From contig CAIIXF020000007.1 in the NCBI GenBank assembly GCA_903813345.2, positions 6,145,730 through 6,209,729 on the forward strand: DNA of 64,000 nucleotides, read 5' to 3'. A model generated the notes under the pieces. It searched no databases, was not told where the DNA came from, and saw only the letters and a list, made by a program, of their open reading frames with translations. Every line of letters begins with the position of its first letter. Position 1 is the stretch's first letter. The translations under genes were made by a program, and so were the position numbers. This stretch comes from Owenia fusiformis. Lineage: Eukaryota > Annelida > Polychaeta > Sabellida > Oweniidae. Below, one piece after another: positions 11,971 to 25,100 of the stretch.

Positions 11971-13966
11971 CATTTAATTTATCTGAAGCCATTAGACAAA
12001 AAATGTTTCAATTTTTAGAATATTTTTTGGCTTATATCATTTAAATACACAATTTCTTAGTGAGTTAGATCCAATGGCTTCCCAAATCAGATTTCTATTT
12101 ATCATTCCTCTCTTGAAACTGTCCGATTTAATTCAGTGTCGGGCCGAGGGCAACCCTTTGAATGATGAATATATGTAACCATTGATATTTTGAACGTAGG
12201 GACATGTATCAAGGTTAGATTCAAGGTACAAAATAACCAGTTAAGGTTTTTTCCAAGAGGTAGATCGTTTTGAGGGAAAAGAGTACTGTATATTCAAAAT
12301 CCGGATCAAAACAACATTATATTGTTATTTGTTGTCCAGTTCTACGTATTAATGCCGAATTATGCTGTTTGTTAGCAACATGATGTGGATTGATTTCTAT
12401 ATGGCAAGTTATTTTGATTGCAAAGGCCTATGGTAATATTGTTTTCATCAAATTATAGCTATTTATCAGAGATATCTAATATGCGGAATTAGAAATAGTA
12501 CTTCATAAAACCTAACGCAACTCCATAGACTGCAATCAAAGCCCGAAATCAAGATAAGTCCCTTGAATATCCTGTCTGTGAAGAACCAAAAACCGCAATC
12601 AAACAAGTATTATGTGGTCTAGATTAATGATCAAGGAAATCAATTCGTGGGAATCATTATTATTGAGTTGATTGTATTTTTTGTTTACAAGAAAACGTTT
12701 CGTGCATATTGTACATTTAAGGCTTGCGCTAACCTGATATGTGAGTGTGTTGGGGTTTTGTTGACAGATCGCGATTTGGATCCCCGGGTTCGGATCATAA
12801 ATTATTTTCACCAAGGCGCTTGCACACTCGTGTATTATTTGTCAGTCTGTAAAATATTCGTCATCTGTTATTAAAGTTCAATGCGTTTCTGAATCCCGCT
12901 ATTTCATATCATAAAAAACTGCACGTAATGTCGTTAGTCATTTAGGCCTATATTTCGTAATTTATTCTTTGATGTCTATCCGTTACACTTAATTTCTCAG
13001 TTTCTAAACGTTTCATTCAATTTTGCTATAAAGGAGATTGAAGACTACAATTAAAGTGTATGTTTTACTAATCTTTTAACTTTTTTAAAAGTATTGGATT
13101 TTTGGGAGTAACGAGGTTCGGAGTAATAGCGTGTCGCTCCCCCTCCCGCCCCCACTCATTTTTATGTGTTATACCTCATTTGATTTTTCATCAATTATCG
13201 TTAAATCACACTCTTTAATACATAAACAAATTCAAAATTATATATCTTGGAGAAATAAAATATATATTTCATAATGAAAATATTAATTTATGCAGTTGGT
13301 CAGTATTGAATATTAAGTTTCACAGTCTGAAACCTCAAGGGCGGGAAATTGGATTAAATAAAACGAAATATAAATACTTAGTCACATCATATCAGTGCAA
13401 ACAATTAACTACATTTATTTTTCTATGCGATATACATGTACACCTGATATTGATATCTTTCCTCTGACAATGTGTTATCTCATGGTCCGTTGACATCATC
13501 AAACTTGTGATTAACCAAAAGAGACCAAAAAAGATAGTAATACGCATCGGTAAGTCAACAAATCTAACCGTTAAATAAACAAATTTAGTTGTTCGTCTGC
13601 TGGTCAGAACTTGGTATCCGATTCGGATACCGACTTTCTGAGAATACTAATGATATGTAGGATTACCAGCCGTGATACTTTTCATAAAACAGGCATCTAG
13701 TTAGAAAATTATTGCAATTTTGATTAATATCGTCATTCACAGTATAACCCGCCTATGTTTATTAAAATATGCATTATTCATAAAATGTATAGACTAATAT
13801 CATCTTTTCACTCTTGATTTGAATTGGTATCTTGTATCTAAAGTTGTCTTCATCTATATTATTGGATTAACATGAGCCTATGATGTAACCTAAACATATA
13901 AATACTAGTTGCCAGTCTACAAATTGAACATACAAAATGTAGCATATTCATTACACACTATATTAA
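11971..13966. other. no gene seen
   Basis: AT-rich, without a supported exon, repeat arm or RNA gene. The two antiparallel ORFs near 12599-12874 overlap each other and match nothing I recognise. Confidence 0.4.
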
Positions 13967-15280
13967 CACGGGGTACCATCGAATAATTTTGGCAACGTAC
14001 CGGAGAACGACATTTTACTAAGAAATGGCAATAATTTAGCACAATATATTTTTTAACTAGAGTTCTATTTTGATTTTGACAAAAGTAAGTATTCCATGCA
14101 ATAACTATTTCATTCATGAGTTTGTAGGAATTCTGTTGGAACCCAGTTCTGATCAAATACGAAGTTATTGAAATCGGCGCAGTCGGACTTTACTCCGAAA
14201 GATGGTTTTTCGATTATAACTTTTTACAACATTTATATATAGACTTTTGAAAAAAGTACAGAATAGTCCTTATACTATTGAATAATTCTGTTATTTCTGA
14301 TTCACACGACTCTGATTTGTTTAATTAAAAAAAAAGTTTTAAAAATATTACTTAGGAACGTAACCGGAGCTGGGAACGTAACCGGAGCAGATCAGTTGAA
14401 TTATATAATTTAAAAAAATAAAATATTTGATTTAAAGCATATATATCATTTACAAACACATATGAATGTTAAAATGAGCATTTATTACCCTTCACTTACA
14501 GGAAAATCAATGCATGGCAATTAGTATAAATTAGAAATTGATTAGAAATTAGTATAACAGAGTGGGATCTAATAGTTCGCTGAACAAATACAATGGGTGA
14601 AATCAAATGGAATTATTTGCTTACTACATTTAATCACTTCATTCTCCATACAATGATTGTTCTATGTTTGATAGCCTTTCTAAGGTAAGTGCACTTATGC
14701 ATGGTAAATACCAAATTTAATTTTTCACAATGGATAATTTTTTTTCTTTAAATAAAATGTAATAAATACGCATTCGAACAATCCCGAATGTTTTTAAATT
14801 AGTATACGTGCTTTAAATCATATATTTTAATTTTTTGGATTAAATAATTCAACTGATCTGCTCCGGTTACGTTCCCAGCTCCGGTTACGTTCCTAAGTAA
14901 TATTTTTAAAACTTTTTTTTAATTAAACAAATCAGAGTCGTGTGAATCAGAAATAACAGAATTATTCAAAAGTATAAGGACTATTCTGTACTTTTTTCAA
15001 AAGTCTATACTTAAATGTTGTGAAAAGTTATAATCGAAAAACCATATTTCGGAGTAAAGTCCGTCTGCGCCGATTTCAATAACTTCGTACTTGATCAGAA
15101 CTGGGTTCCAACAGAATTCCTACAAACTCATGAATGAAATAGTTATTGCATGGAATACTTACTTTTGTCAAAATCAAAATAGAACTCTAGTTAAAAAATA
15201 TATTGTGCTAAATTATTGCCATTTCTTAGTAAAATGTCGTTCTCCGGTACGTTGCCAAAATTATTCGATGGTACCCCGTG
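13967..15280. mobile_element. 1.3-kb foldback element with 5-bp target duplication
   Basis: The termini are exact inverted copies starting CACGGGGTACCATCG at 13967 and ending CGATGGTACCCCGTG at 15280. They are flanked on both sides by the direct repeat ATTAA (13962-13966 and 15281-15285). The arms run inward nearly identical for more than 430 bp, through GGGAACGTAACCGGAGC repeated twice, and surround a central loop of about 350 bp. The mirrored ORFs at 14156-13917 (-) and 15091-15285 (+) are the same arm sequence read from each side. There is no transposase, so it is non-autonomous. The close arm identity suggests recent insertion or arm conversion. Confidence 0.85.
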
Positions 15281-15619
15281 ATTAATAGAAAAAGGTAATC
15301 ATGTCATACCAATAGTTAGATGGTTAACTTATATTAACACAAAAGAATAATACACGATAATTGAAAAAATAAACCTCGGTATTCGGGGCTAAAATCCAAG
15401 GATACCTGTACCATTACTCCAGGATACGCTACAATACCATATCGGATACCTGTACCATTACTCAATAATAACCACAACTACGACCATAATAACAAGGTCA
15501 ATACCGAGTTTATTGCAAGTTATTTTATACGATTTTGTCTTGTGTTATAAACAAATGTTAAGTCAATAGTTATATCAATCAGCTAAAAATGTCGGAGTTA
15601 TTCACTAATTTGGTTTTAG
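15281..15619. other. no gene seen; short direct repeat
   Basis: The phrase GGATACCTGTACCATTACTC occurs twice near 15400-15455. Otherwise nothing is recognised. The stretch lies directly upstream of the kinase-like exons and may be intron. Confidence 0.35.
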
Positions 15620-16795
15620 CTACATTCACATGCCTGGACAACAAACAACGATTCCATCAGTGTTTGAGAGGGAGAAAATATGGAAGACATACAGCCCGAC
15701 ATCTATACAGGATATCCGAACCTTACTCGGTACAGTAAACGTTTCAGGCTGCTGTGTCAGAAATATATACATTTATGTTTATAGCTTAATTCGTGTCATT
15801 GTTCGCTATTCAGTTGCTGTACACTCTGTTTGTTTCGAACGTTAGTGCATGGTTCTCTAAAATGGTCGTTTTGAACTGAAAATAATAATAAAAGATCGGA
15901 AATTTTTATTTTTAACAAGAGTATAGCTCACAATTTTCGATTTGAAAGTGACCAACCGACCAACTCGGCTAATCTGCAATTGCTTTTAAAGATTCAGCAA
16001 TTCAGTTGCTATTCAGTTGCTGTACACTCTGTTTGTTTCGAACGTTAGTGCATGGTTCTCCAAAATGGTCGTTTTGAACTGAAAATAAGCATAAAAGATC
16101 GGAATTTTTTGTTTTTAACAAATATAGTTCATAATTTTTGATTTGAAACTGACCAACTGACCAACAAAGCTGAATCTGCCAATGTTTTCAAAGATTTAGC
16201 AAAACAGTTTGAATTCTATCGGGATCTTTATCTACTGATCCTACTTTCGCGATTATAGTCTATACTTTATCCTTTTGAACAGGAGATACCCAGCACGCTG
16301 AATTCCCAATATACCGCACTGGAACTAAGAGCGACATCTGGGCAACTGTGTGTACAGGTAATCGATTTTCAGACGTTAATTTCAAGAAAAAATAAACAAA
16401 TTATCGAATAAGTAAATGTATTCACCTTCGTCCATTCCCTGGTGTGCTACTTAGACCATAGGTAGGTACATATAGATACGTTTACTATACCGCCTTCCAA
16501 CAGTTCATATGTAGGGACATAGAACAGCCCTCAATTATCCAAAATGTCCAACCTAGTGAAATTCAAGTCTCCCTGACACAAATCATCTGTAAAGATAAAT
16601 CCGATAAACCGTTATAGTGTTATACATTTTGCAAGTGAATTTTTCCAACATTGCACATTTGTATTGTGTTCCTTCATTTCACTTTCAGCTGTGTTCGACA
16701 TGAACAAAAAGCACCTCATGTTCTTCAGAGACAACCCTGCTACTACAGACCAACTGCTTACTATACCATTTGACATATTGAACATGATTTGGTGA
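15620..16795 (+). CDS. protein-kinase-like C-lobe fragment, three exons
   Basis: Exons 15620-15729 (acceptor GGTTTTAG, donor GTACAG), 16283-16357 (acceptor CCTTTTGAACAG, donor GTAATC) and 16689-16795 (acceptor TTTCACTTTCAG, stop TGA) join with matching phase 1 junctions. The product contains PSVFEREKIWKTY, then GTKSDIWATVCT, then FDMNKKHLMFFRDNP. In kinases the activation segment is followed by a peptide resembling 'KSDIW-A-G-C', with the conserved Asp of subdomain IX; that and the spacing suggest a kinase C-lobe. The order vaguely recalls the IKK/TBK1 region, but this is weak. The N-lobe and catalytic loop are not visible, so this is either part of a larger gene or a pseudogene. The 203-bp tandem duplication lies in its first intron. 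Confidence 0.4.
15805..16210. repeat. tandem duplication, period about 203 bp
   Basis: GCTATTCAGTTGCTGTACAC starts at 15805 and again at 16008. The following 200 bp, including GTTTCGAACGTTAGTGCATG and GACCAACCGACCAAC, are repeated with a few substitutions and small gaps. It is a two-copy local duplication inside the first kinase-like intron. Confidence 0.8.
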
Positions 16796-17047
16796 TATTT
16801 TGAACATGAACTGGAAATATTTTAAACACCGTCCAAAATTTCAGTTTTGAGGAAAAACAATTCCTTTAGTGATAAGGCTACTATCGAAAACTGTTTCGAC
16901 GTGAAAGGCTTTGGTGGAAAGTGATCGTAAGGGGATTAAGGACAATAGTTAAAGGCATGTTACTGTAAATAGACTCATTATATGAACAAAAATGATAAAT
17001 TTATTAACTTTGCTGAATTTTCATTGTATGATATTAATGTTATGATA
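16796..17047. other. no gene seen
   Basis: Short AT-rich stretch between the last kinase-like exon and the mariner terminus. Nothing supported. Confidence 0.4.
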
Positions 17048-18017
17048 CAAGGGGCGATCAACAAATAACGCAAATAGAGCCCTATCTCAGAAACTAATTA
17101 ATTGGAGTTAGAACACCAAATTTAATACGTAGTATCACCAAATATTCATTATTATTGCAACAATATCTGAGGCACAAATATTACTTTATGTCAGAGTTAC
17201 GGTTGCCATAGAAACCCGTGGTATGGGCACTTGAAGCAGGTCGTGAATCATAACAATACGGTATTGAACGTCTGTCTAAAATGAGTTTGAAAGACGATGT
17301 TAAGTCATACTTTGATGTTATTAGGGTGTAAATCAATTCTGAAAAGTGTCTGTTAATTGATGTGATCTACTTTTAATCGTTATTTCATAATGGCTAGCCA
17401 ACAATAGCTTTGTCATTAGGCTATACATGTCGATACCCAACGATAAGATGACAAAAACCACAGGCATTGAGGAAATCAAAGTCAAGTCAGCCATACTAAA
17501 AAATGGTAGTATTGAAAACTTAAGTCATCAGACTTCCATAGAAGACAGAGAGAACTGATATAATGCTGTGACACGTCGCAAAAAGTTCGCGCACGTATTA
17601 TTACACATTTTCGCTTTTTAACACCACAGAATGTGACGTTTTTTTTGAGAAAAATGTACACATATGGAAATCCTTTCGTCCTCTACATTTACCTCTATAT
17701 CTCAAAATATTTATGGCGAATTACTCTGATATCGCATATGTATTAACAATGGGTTAGGAGAATCATAAAACACGAATCAATTGATATTTTAGGTGAAATA
17801 AACATACGTGTTGCTGTGCTTGAAAATAGGCGAATGACGTTAATTAGCCCTATTTTAATGAATTGTGAACGGACTGTAGTCCTATTTTAATGAATTTTGA
17901 AAACCTTTCGTCCTCCACTTTTCCACATACAACAGAAAACACATACTTTTGCGAACAAAATCAACTATTTATTAATAAACTAGAGTTAAAGAGCAAAATA
18001 GTCATGTATGATTTATT

Positions 18018-18235
18018 AGACTCCAGATTGAAAATCTGGAGTCTATTGTTTTTGCCTCTTTTCTTATTCTTATTAGACTCCAGATTGAAAATCTGGAGTC
18101 TATTGTTTTTGCCTGTTTTCTTTATTAGACTCCAGATTGAAAATCTGGAGTCTATTGTTTTTGCCTGTTTTCTTATTATTATTAGACTCCAGATTGAAAA
18201 TCTGGAGTCTATTGCTTTTGCCAGTTTTCTTTATT
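18018..18235 (+). repeat. four tandem copies of a perfect terminal hairpin
   Basis: AGACTCCAGATT-GAA-AATCTGGAGTCT, followed by TATTG(T/C)TTTTGCC, is repeated with starts at 18018, 18075, 18127 and 18184 (spacings 57, 52, 57). Each is a 12-bp stem hairpin. Only the first unit of the concatemer carries this 5' hairpin set; later units start directly after the previous CTAG end. Confidence 0.85.
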
Positions 18236-20184
18236 ATTATTATTATTATTATTCTTCTTCCTCCTTCCCAGATTTCTCACCAACTAGAAGAGCTTACTTT
18301 AAGCTGCTTACATGACCAACTAGGGAATGTATCTGGCTTTCTGGGAAATTAGGTCAAATTTTTATCTAGGTCAAAGGTCAAGAACTAGGTCAAATCCAGT
18401 ACTTTGTCACTTTTTCCCATTATCTCGATCGTCCTTCAATATTTTTGATCCTGGTTTTTTTCATTGTGTTCCTCATAAAAAAGTAGAAAACCTAGGGTCG
18501 ATTTAGTTTTTTGGTATCTCAAACCGATTTCGAGATATCAGTGTCCGAAAACGAGGTCCAAAAAAAATTTCACCGAATCCAATGTCCAGGATATCAGTCT
18601 TATAGGAAATTTTCTCAGGATTCTGAATCTGAAAACCAAATTTCGATCTGACTTCCGGTTCAGAAGTTATGGCGTTTTGAAAATTCAAAAATCGCTAAAT
18701 TTGGTGCCCCATGTTAATTCAATGGGAAAAAATATTTTTTTGAAGTGTAAAATACGAGATATAGACTAAGCACAGTTAAACATAATGGAAGCCCATAAGA
18801 GAAAGGGACCACAAGACCTTCTTTTCATAAATATTTGGACACCAAAATGCCTAGGTCAAAATCTAGGTCAAATTCAAAGTTTTTCCTTATTTTTGCGATT
18901 CTGACACTACAGATTAATTATATTCTTCGAAACTTTGTATACATGTAGCCAAGAGTGTGCTAATAGTGTTAGCCTTTTGCCGTCAGAAAGTATTTTGACC
19001 CACTTTTGAGATATGGTGTCCGAAAAGTAGGTCAAACTAAAAAGTTCTCCAAATTTAACGTATGAGTTATGAATTAAGGGTAGAATTTTCTCAGGAATCC
19101 AAATCTGCAAACCAAATTTCAATCCGACTTTTGGTTTGGAATTTATGTCGTTTTGATAGCTCAAAAATCGCTAAATTTGGTGCCCCATGTTATGGCAATG
19201 GGAAAAAAGATTTTTTGAAGTGTAAAATACAAGATATAGACTGAATACAGCTTAATATAATGAAAGCCTATTAAAGAAGGGGACCTCGAAGGCTACTTAG
19301 CTCCAAAATTTGGACACCAAAATGCCTAGGTCAAAATCTAGGTCAAATTTATAGTTTTCCCTTATTTTTGCGATTCTGACACTATATTTAAATGATTTGC
19401 TTTAAAATTTTGTATACAGGTAGCAAAGAGTATGCTTATAGTGTTAGCGTTTTGCCGTCAGAAAGTATTTTGACCCACTTTTGAGATATGGTGTCCAAAA
19501 AGTAGGCCAAAGTAAAAAGTTTCCAAATTTAACGTATGAGTTATGAATTAAGGGTAGAATTTTCTCAGAAATCTAGATCTGCAAACCAAATTTCGATCTG
19601 ACTACTTGTTCTGAAGTTATGGCGTTTTGAGATCTCAAAAATCGCTAAATTTGGTGCCCCATGTTAAATCAATGGGACCGAATAATTTTTTGAAGTGTAA
19701 AAATACGAGATAAAGAATGAGTACAGCTAAACATAATGAAAGCCCATAGAAGAAGGGGACCTCAAAAGCTACTTTCCTTCAAAGTTTGGACACCAAAATA
19801 CCTAGTTCAAAATCTAGGTCAAATTCATAGTTTTTTTTATTTTGCGATTCTGACACTACACTTCAATGATATTCTCCGAAATTTTGTATACTTGTAGCAA
19901 AGAGTGTGCTTATAATGTAACATTTTGCCGTCAATAAGTTTTTTGACCCTCTTTTGAGATATGGTGTCCGAAATGTAGGTCAAAATAAAAAAATCTCCAA
20001 TTTTAAAGTATGAGTTATGAATTAGGGGTAGAATTTCCTCAGGAATCCGGATCTGAAATTAAAATTGCAATCCGACCCCCGGTTTAGATTCTACGCCATT
20101 TTGAAGTTTGAAATTCGCACTTGCCAGTATTCACGATGCAGATTGATCAAATATACTTTCATAAATTCCTGCATACCCTACTTT

Positions 20185-20405
20185 ACCTCTCTACCTACTC
20201 AACTACTTATTTGACTACTTACTCAATTACTTAATTAGTTATTACTTACTTAGCAACTTACTCAGCTACTAACTCAGGTACTTACTCAGCTACTTACTCA
20301 GCTACCTACTCAGCTTTTTACTCAGTTACTTACTCAGCTACTAACTCAACTACTACTAAGGTACTTACTCAGCTAATTACTCAGTTACTTACTCAGCTCT
20401 TTACT
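20185..20405. repeat. TACTCAGC-type microsatellite in unit 1
   Basis: Degenerate 12-bp repeat CTACTTACTCAG just upstream of the 3' end of unit 1. The equivalent tract in unit 2 is at 21935-22130. It is typical of the 3' microsatellite seen in pearl/HINE elements. Confidence 0.8.
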
Positions 20406-21934
20406 GATCTATCTAGGTCAAATAAATCTGGAGTCTTAAATTGAACTTGTTCAATTTCACAAATCTAGTTATTCATTCTTTCTTTCTTTCTTTCTTTCCG
20501 AACACTTTTTCTCAGCAACTAGAAGAACTTACTTTAACCTACTTACATGGCTAACATAGCCCATCAACCTAGTTTCTGGGAAATTAGGTCAAATTTTTAT
20601 CTAGGTCAAAGGTCAAGAACTAGGTCAAATTTAGGTAAAATCAACATTCTGTCAATTATCTTCGTTGTTACTTGTGGTAACTCCTTCATCTTTTTTTCAA
20701 CATGTAGCTTAGAAAAAAACAAATCGAGAGTGTGCCATCCGTTTTTTGATAACTCTTAGCGATTTTGAGATATGGCGTCCTGAAAGTAGGTCAAACTAAA
20801 AAAGTTCTCCAAATTTAGCATATGAGCTATGAAATAAGGGTAGAATTTTCTCAGGAATCCGAATCTGCAAACCAAATATCGATCCGACTTCCCGTTCGGA
20901 AGTTATGGCGATTTGAAAGCTCAAAAATTGCTAAATTTGGTGCCCCATGTTAAGTCAATGGGAAAAAAGACTTTTTTTAATTGTAAAATATGATTTATAG
21001 ACAGAGTGTAGCTTAACATAATGAATTCCTATAATAGAAGGGTACCCAAAAGCTACCTAGCTTCAAAATTTGGACACCAAAATCCCAAGGTCAAAATCTA
21101 GGTCAAATTGATAGTTTTTCCTAATTTTTACGATTCTGACACTACACTTAAATGATTTGCTTCTAAATTTTGTATACAGGTAGCAAAGAGTGTGCTAATA
21201 ATGTTAGCCTTTTGCCGTCAGAAAGTATTTTGACCCACTTTTGAGATATGGTGTCCGAAAAGTAGGTCAAAATAAAAATTTCTTGAAATTTAACATATGA
21301 GCTATAAAACAAGGGTAGAATTTTCTCAGGAATCCGAATCTGCAAACCAAATTTTGATTTAACTCCCAGGTCGGAAGTTATGGCATTTTGAAAGCTCAAA
21401 AATTGCTAAATTTGGTGCCCATGTTATATCAATAGGGAAAAATATATTTTTGAAGTGTAAAATACCAGGTATAGACTGAGTACAACTCAACATAATGAAA
21501 GTCTATAAAAGAAGGGGACCTCAAAGACTACCTAGCTTCAAAATGTGGACACCAAAATGCCAAGGTCAAAATCTAGGTCAAATTCATAGCTTTTCCTTAT
21601 TTTTGCGATTCTGACATTACACTTTAATAATTTGCTTCAAAATTTTGTATACATGTAACAAAGAGTGTGCTAATAGTGTTAGTCTTTTGCCGTCAGAAAG
21701 TATTTTGACCCACTTTTGAGATATGGTCCGAAAAGTAGGTCAAAATAAAAAGTTCTCCAAATTTAACTTATGAGATATGAATTAAGGGTAGAATTTTCTA
21801 AGGAATCCAAATCTGCAAATCAACATTCAATCCGACTCCCAGTTTAGATTCTATGCCATTTTAAAATTCACATTTGTTTAAAATTCACATTTGCCAGTAT
21901 CCACAATGCAGATCCATCAAATATACTTTCAACC

Positions 21935-22130
21935 ATTCCTACTTACCTACCTACCTACATACCTACTCGGCTACCTACTTAGCTACCTTCTTCTCAGCTA
22001 CCTACTCAGCTACTTACTCAGCTACCTACTCAGCTACTTACTCAGCTACCTTCTCAGCTACCTACTCAGCTACTTACTCAATTACTTAATCATCTACGTA
22101 CTCAGCTTCCTACTCAGCTCTTTACTCAAG
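21935..22130. repeat. CTACTCAG microsatellite in unit 2
   Basis: Nearly pure CTACCTACTCAG/CTACTTACTCAG repeats. The overlapping repetitive ORFs here (runs of YSAT or YLLS) are translations of the microsatellite. Confidence 0.9.
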
Positions 22131-25100
22131 TAAATCAATCTGGAGTCTTAAATTGAACTTTGTTCAATTTACCAATCTAGTTATTCTTTTTTCTTCCTCC
22201 TTACCAAATTTCTCGTCAACTATAACAGCTTACTTAATCTAACTTACATGGTTAACTTAAGACTGTATCCGGCTTTCTGGGAAATTAGGTCAAATTTTTA
22301 TCTAGGTCAAAGGTCAAGAACTAGGTCAAATCCAGTACTTTGTCACTTTTTCCCATTAACTCGGTCGTCCTTCAATATTTTTGATCCTGGTTTTTTTCAT
22401 TGTGTTCCTCATAAAAAAGTAGAAAACCTAGGGTCGATTTAGTTTTTTGGTATCTCAAACCGATTTCGAGATATCAGTGTCCGAAAACGAGGTCCAAAAA
22501 TTTTTTCTCGGAATCCAATGTCCAGCATATCAGTCTTATAGGAAATTTTCTCAGGATTCCGAATCTGAAAACCAAATTTCGATCTGACTTCCGGTTCAGA
22601 AGTTATGGCGTTTTGAAAATTCAAAAATCGCTAAATTTGGTGCCCCATGTTAATTCAATGGGAAAAAATATTTTTTTGAAGTGTAAAATACGAGATATAG
22701 ACTAAGCACAGCTAAACATAATGGAAGCCCATAAAAGAAAGGGACCACAAGACCTTCTTTTCATAAAAATTTGGACACCAAAATGCCTAGGTCAAAATCT
22801 AGGTCAAATTCAAAGTTTTTCCTTATTTTTGCGATTCTGACACTACAGATTAATTATATTCTTCCAAATTTTGTATACATGTAGCCAAGAGTGTGCTAAT
22901 AGTGTTAGCCTTTTGCCGTCAGAAAGTATTTTGACCCACTTTTGAGATATGGTGTCCGAAAAGTAGGTCAAACTAAAAAGTTCTCCAAATTTAACGTATG
23001 AGTTATGAATTAAGGGTAGAATTTTCTCAGGAATCTGAATCTGCAAACCAAATTTCAATCCGACTTTTGGTTTGGAAGTTATGTTGTTTTGAAAGCTCAA
23101 AAATCGCTAAATTTGGTGCCCCATGTTATGGCAATGGGAAAAAAGATTTTTTTGAAGTGTAAAATACGAGATAAAGACTGAGTACAGCTTCACATAATGA
23201 AAGCCTATAAAAGAAAGGGACCTCAAAAGCTAGCTAGCTTCACAATTTGGTCACCAAAATGCCTAGGTCAAAATCTAGGTCAAATTTATAGTTTTAACTT
23301 ATTTTTGCGATTCTGACACTACACTTTAATTATTTGATTCAAAATTTTGTATACAGGTAGCAAAGAGTGTGCTAATAGTGTTAGCCTTTTGCCGTCAGAA
23401 AGTATTTTGACCCACTTTTGAGATATAGTGTCCGAAAAGTAGGTCAACATGAAAGTTTCTCCAAATTTAACGTATGAGTTATGAATTAAGGGTAGAATTT
23501 TCTCAGGAATCCAAATCTGCAAATCAAATTTCAATCCGACACCCGGTTTGGAAGTAATGGCGTTTTGAAAAATTAAAAAATTGGTATTTTGATATCCCAT
23601 GTTATGTCAATTATCTTTGTCACTATTCGTCGTTATTCCTTTCTCTTTTTTCATCATGTAGCTTAAAGACAGTCCTTTCATTATTGTAACTGTCTTTTTT
23701 GATTACTCTTGCCGATTTTGAGGAATGGCGTCCGGAAAGTAGGTCAACATAAAAAGTTCTCAAAATTTAATGTATGAGTTATGACACAAACGTAGAATTT
23801 TCTCAGAAATTTGAATCTGCAAACCAAATTTCGACCCAAATTCTGGTTAGATAGTCATAGCTGTTTGAAGTATCGAAAAGTCGATATTATGATATCCCCA
23901 TGTTAAGCCAATGTAGACGAAGATAAGCTACTTAAGAGTTGTCTAAATGTCTGTATTCTAGATGACTCAGCTTATTCTGAATTTTTCAGCTTACAGTATT
24001 TTGGATGACTCAGCTTAAAAAAAGTTTTAAATCTGGAGTCTTAAATTGAACTTGTTCAATTTACATGTCTAGTTATTATTATTCTTCCTCCTCACCAAAT
24101 TTCTCGTCAACTATAACAGCTTACTTAATCCAACTTACATGGTTAACTAAGGACTGGATCCGGCTTTCTGGGAAATTAGGTCAGATTTTTATCTAGGTCA
24201 AAGGTCAAGAACTAGGTCACAATCGTGTGTTTTCACTATTTTGCCAGTTTTCTCAGTCGTCATTCAGTATTTTCACTCCAGGTTTTTTTCATCATGTTCC
24301 TTTGAAAAAACGCTAATTCCGTGTGCCAAATGGTTTTTTGATTACTCTTACCGATTTTGAGATATGGCGTCCGAAAAGTAGGTCAGAACAGCAAGTTCTC
24401 CAAATTCAACATGTGAGTTATGAAATAAGTGTAGAATTTTCTCAGGAATCTGAATCTGCAAACCAAATTTCGATCCGACTTCCGGTTCGGAAGTTATGGC
24501 GTTTTGAAAGCTCAAAAATAGCTAAATTTGTGCCCCATGTTAAGTCAATGGGAAAAAAGATTTTTTTGAAGTGTAAAATTCGAGATATAGACTGAGTACA
24601 GCTTAACATTCTGAAAGCCTATTAAAGAAGGGGACCTTGAAGGCTACCTAGCTTTAAAATTTGGACACCAAAATTCCTAGGTCAAAATCTAGGTCAAATT
24701 CATAGTTTTTCCTTATTTTTGCGATTCTGACATTACACTTTAATGATTTGCTTCAAAATTTTGTATACATGTAGCAAAGAGTGTGCTTATAGTGTAAGCC
24801 TTTTGCCGTCAGAAAATATTTTGACCCGCTTTTGAGATATGGTGTCCGAAAAGTGGGTCAAAATAAAAAGTTCTCCAAATTTAACGTATGAGTTATGAAT
24901 TAAGGGTAGGATTTTCTCAGGAATCCGAATCTTTAAACTTAATCTCGATCCAACTTCTGGTTAGATAGTTATAGCGGTTTGAAGTGTTGGAAAGTTGATA
25001 TGATGATATCCCCATGTTAAGTCAATGGAGTCCAAGATAACATACCTAAGAGTTGTCTAAATGTCCATATTCTGGCTGACTCAGCTTAAGCTGAATGACT

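Noticed and set aside
13917-15285. Mirrored 'conserved' proteins beginning MIRTGFQQNS on both strands
   Set aside because: They are the two arms of one foldback element read from each side; identity reflects DNA duplication, not coding constraint.
21874-22133. Repetitive YSAT / YLLS protein
   Set aside because: Translation of the CTACTCAG microsatellite.
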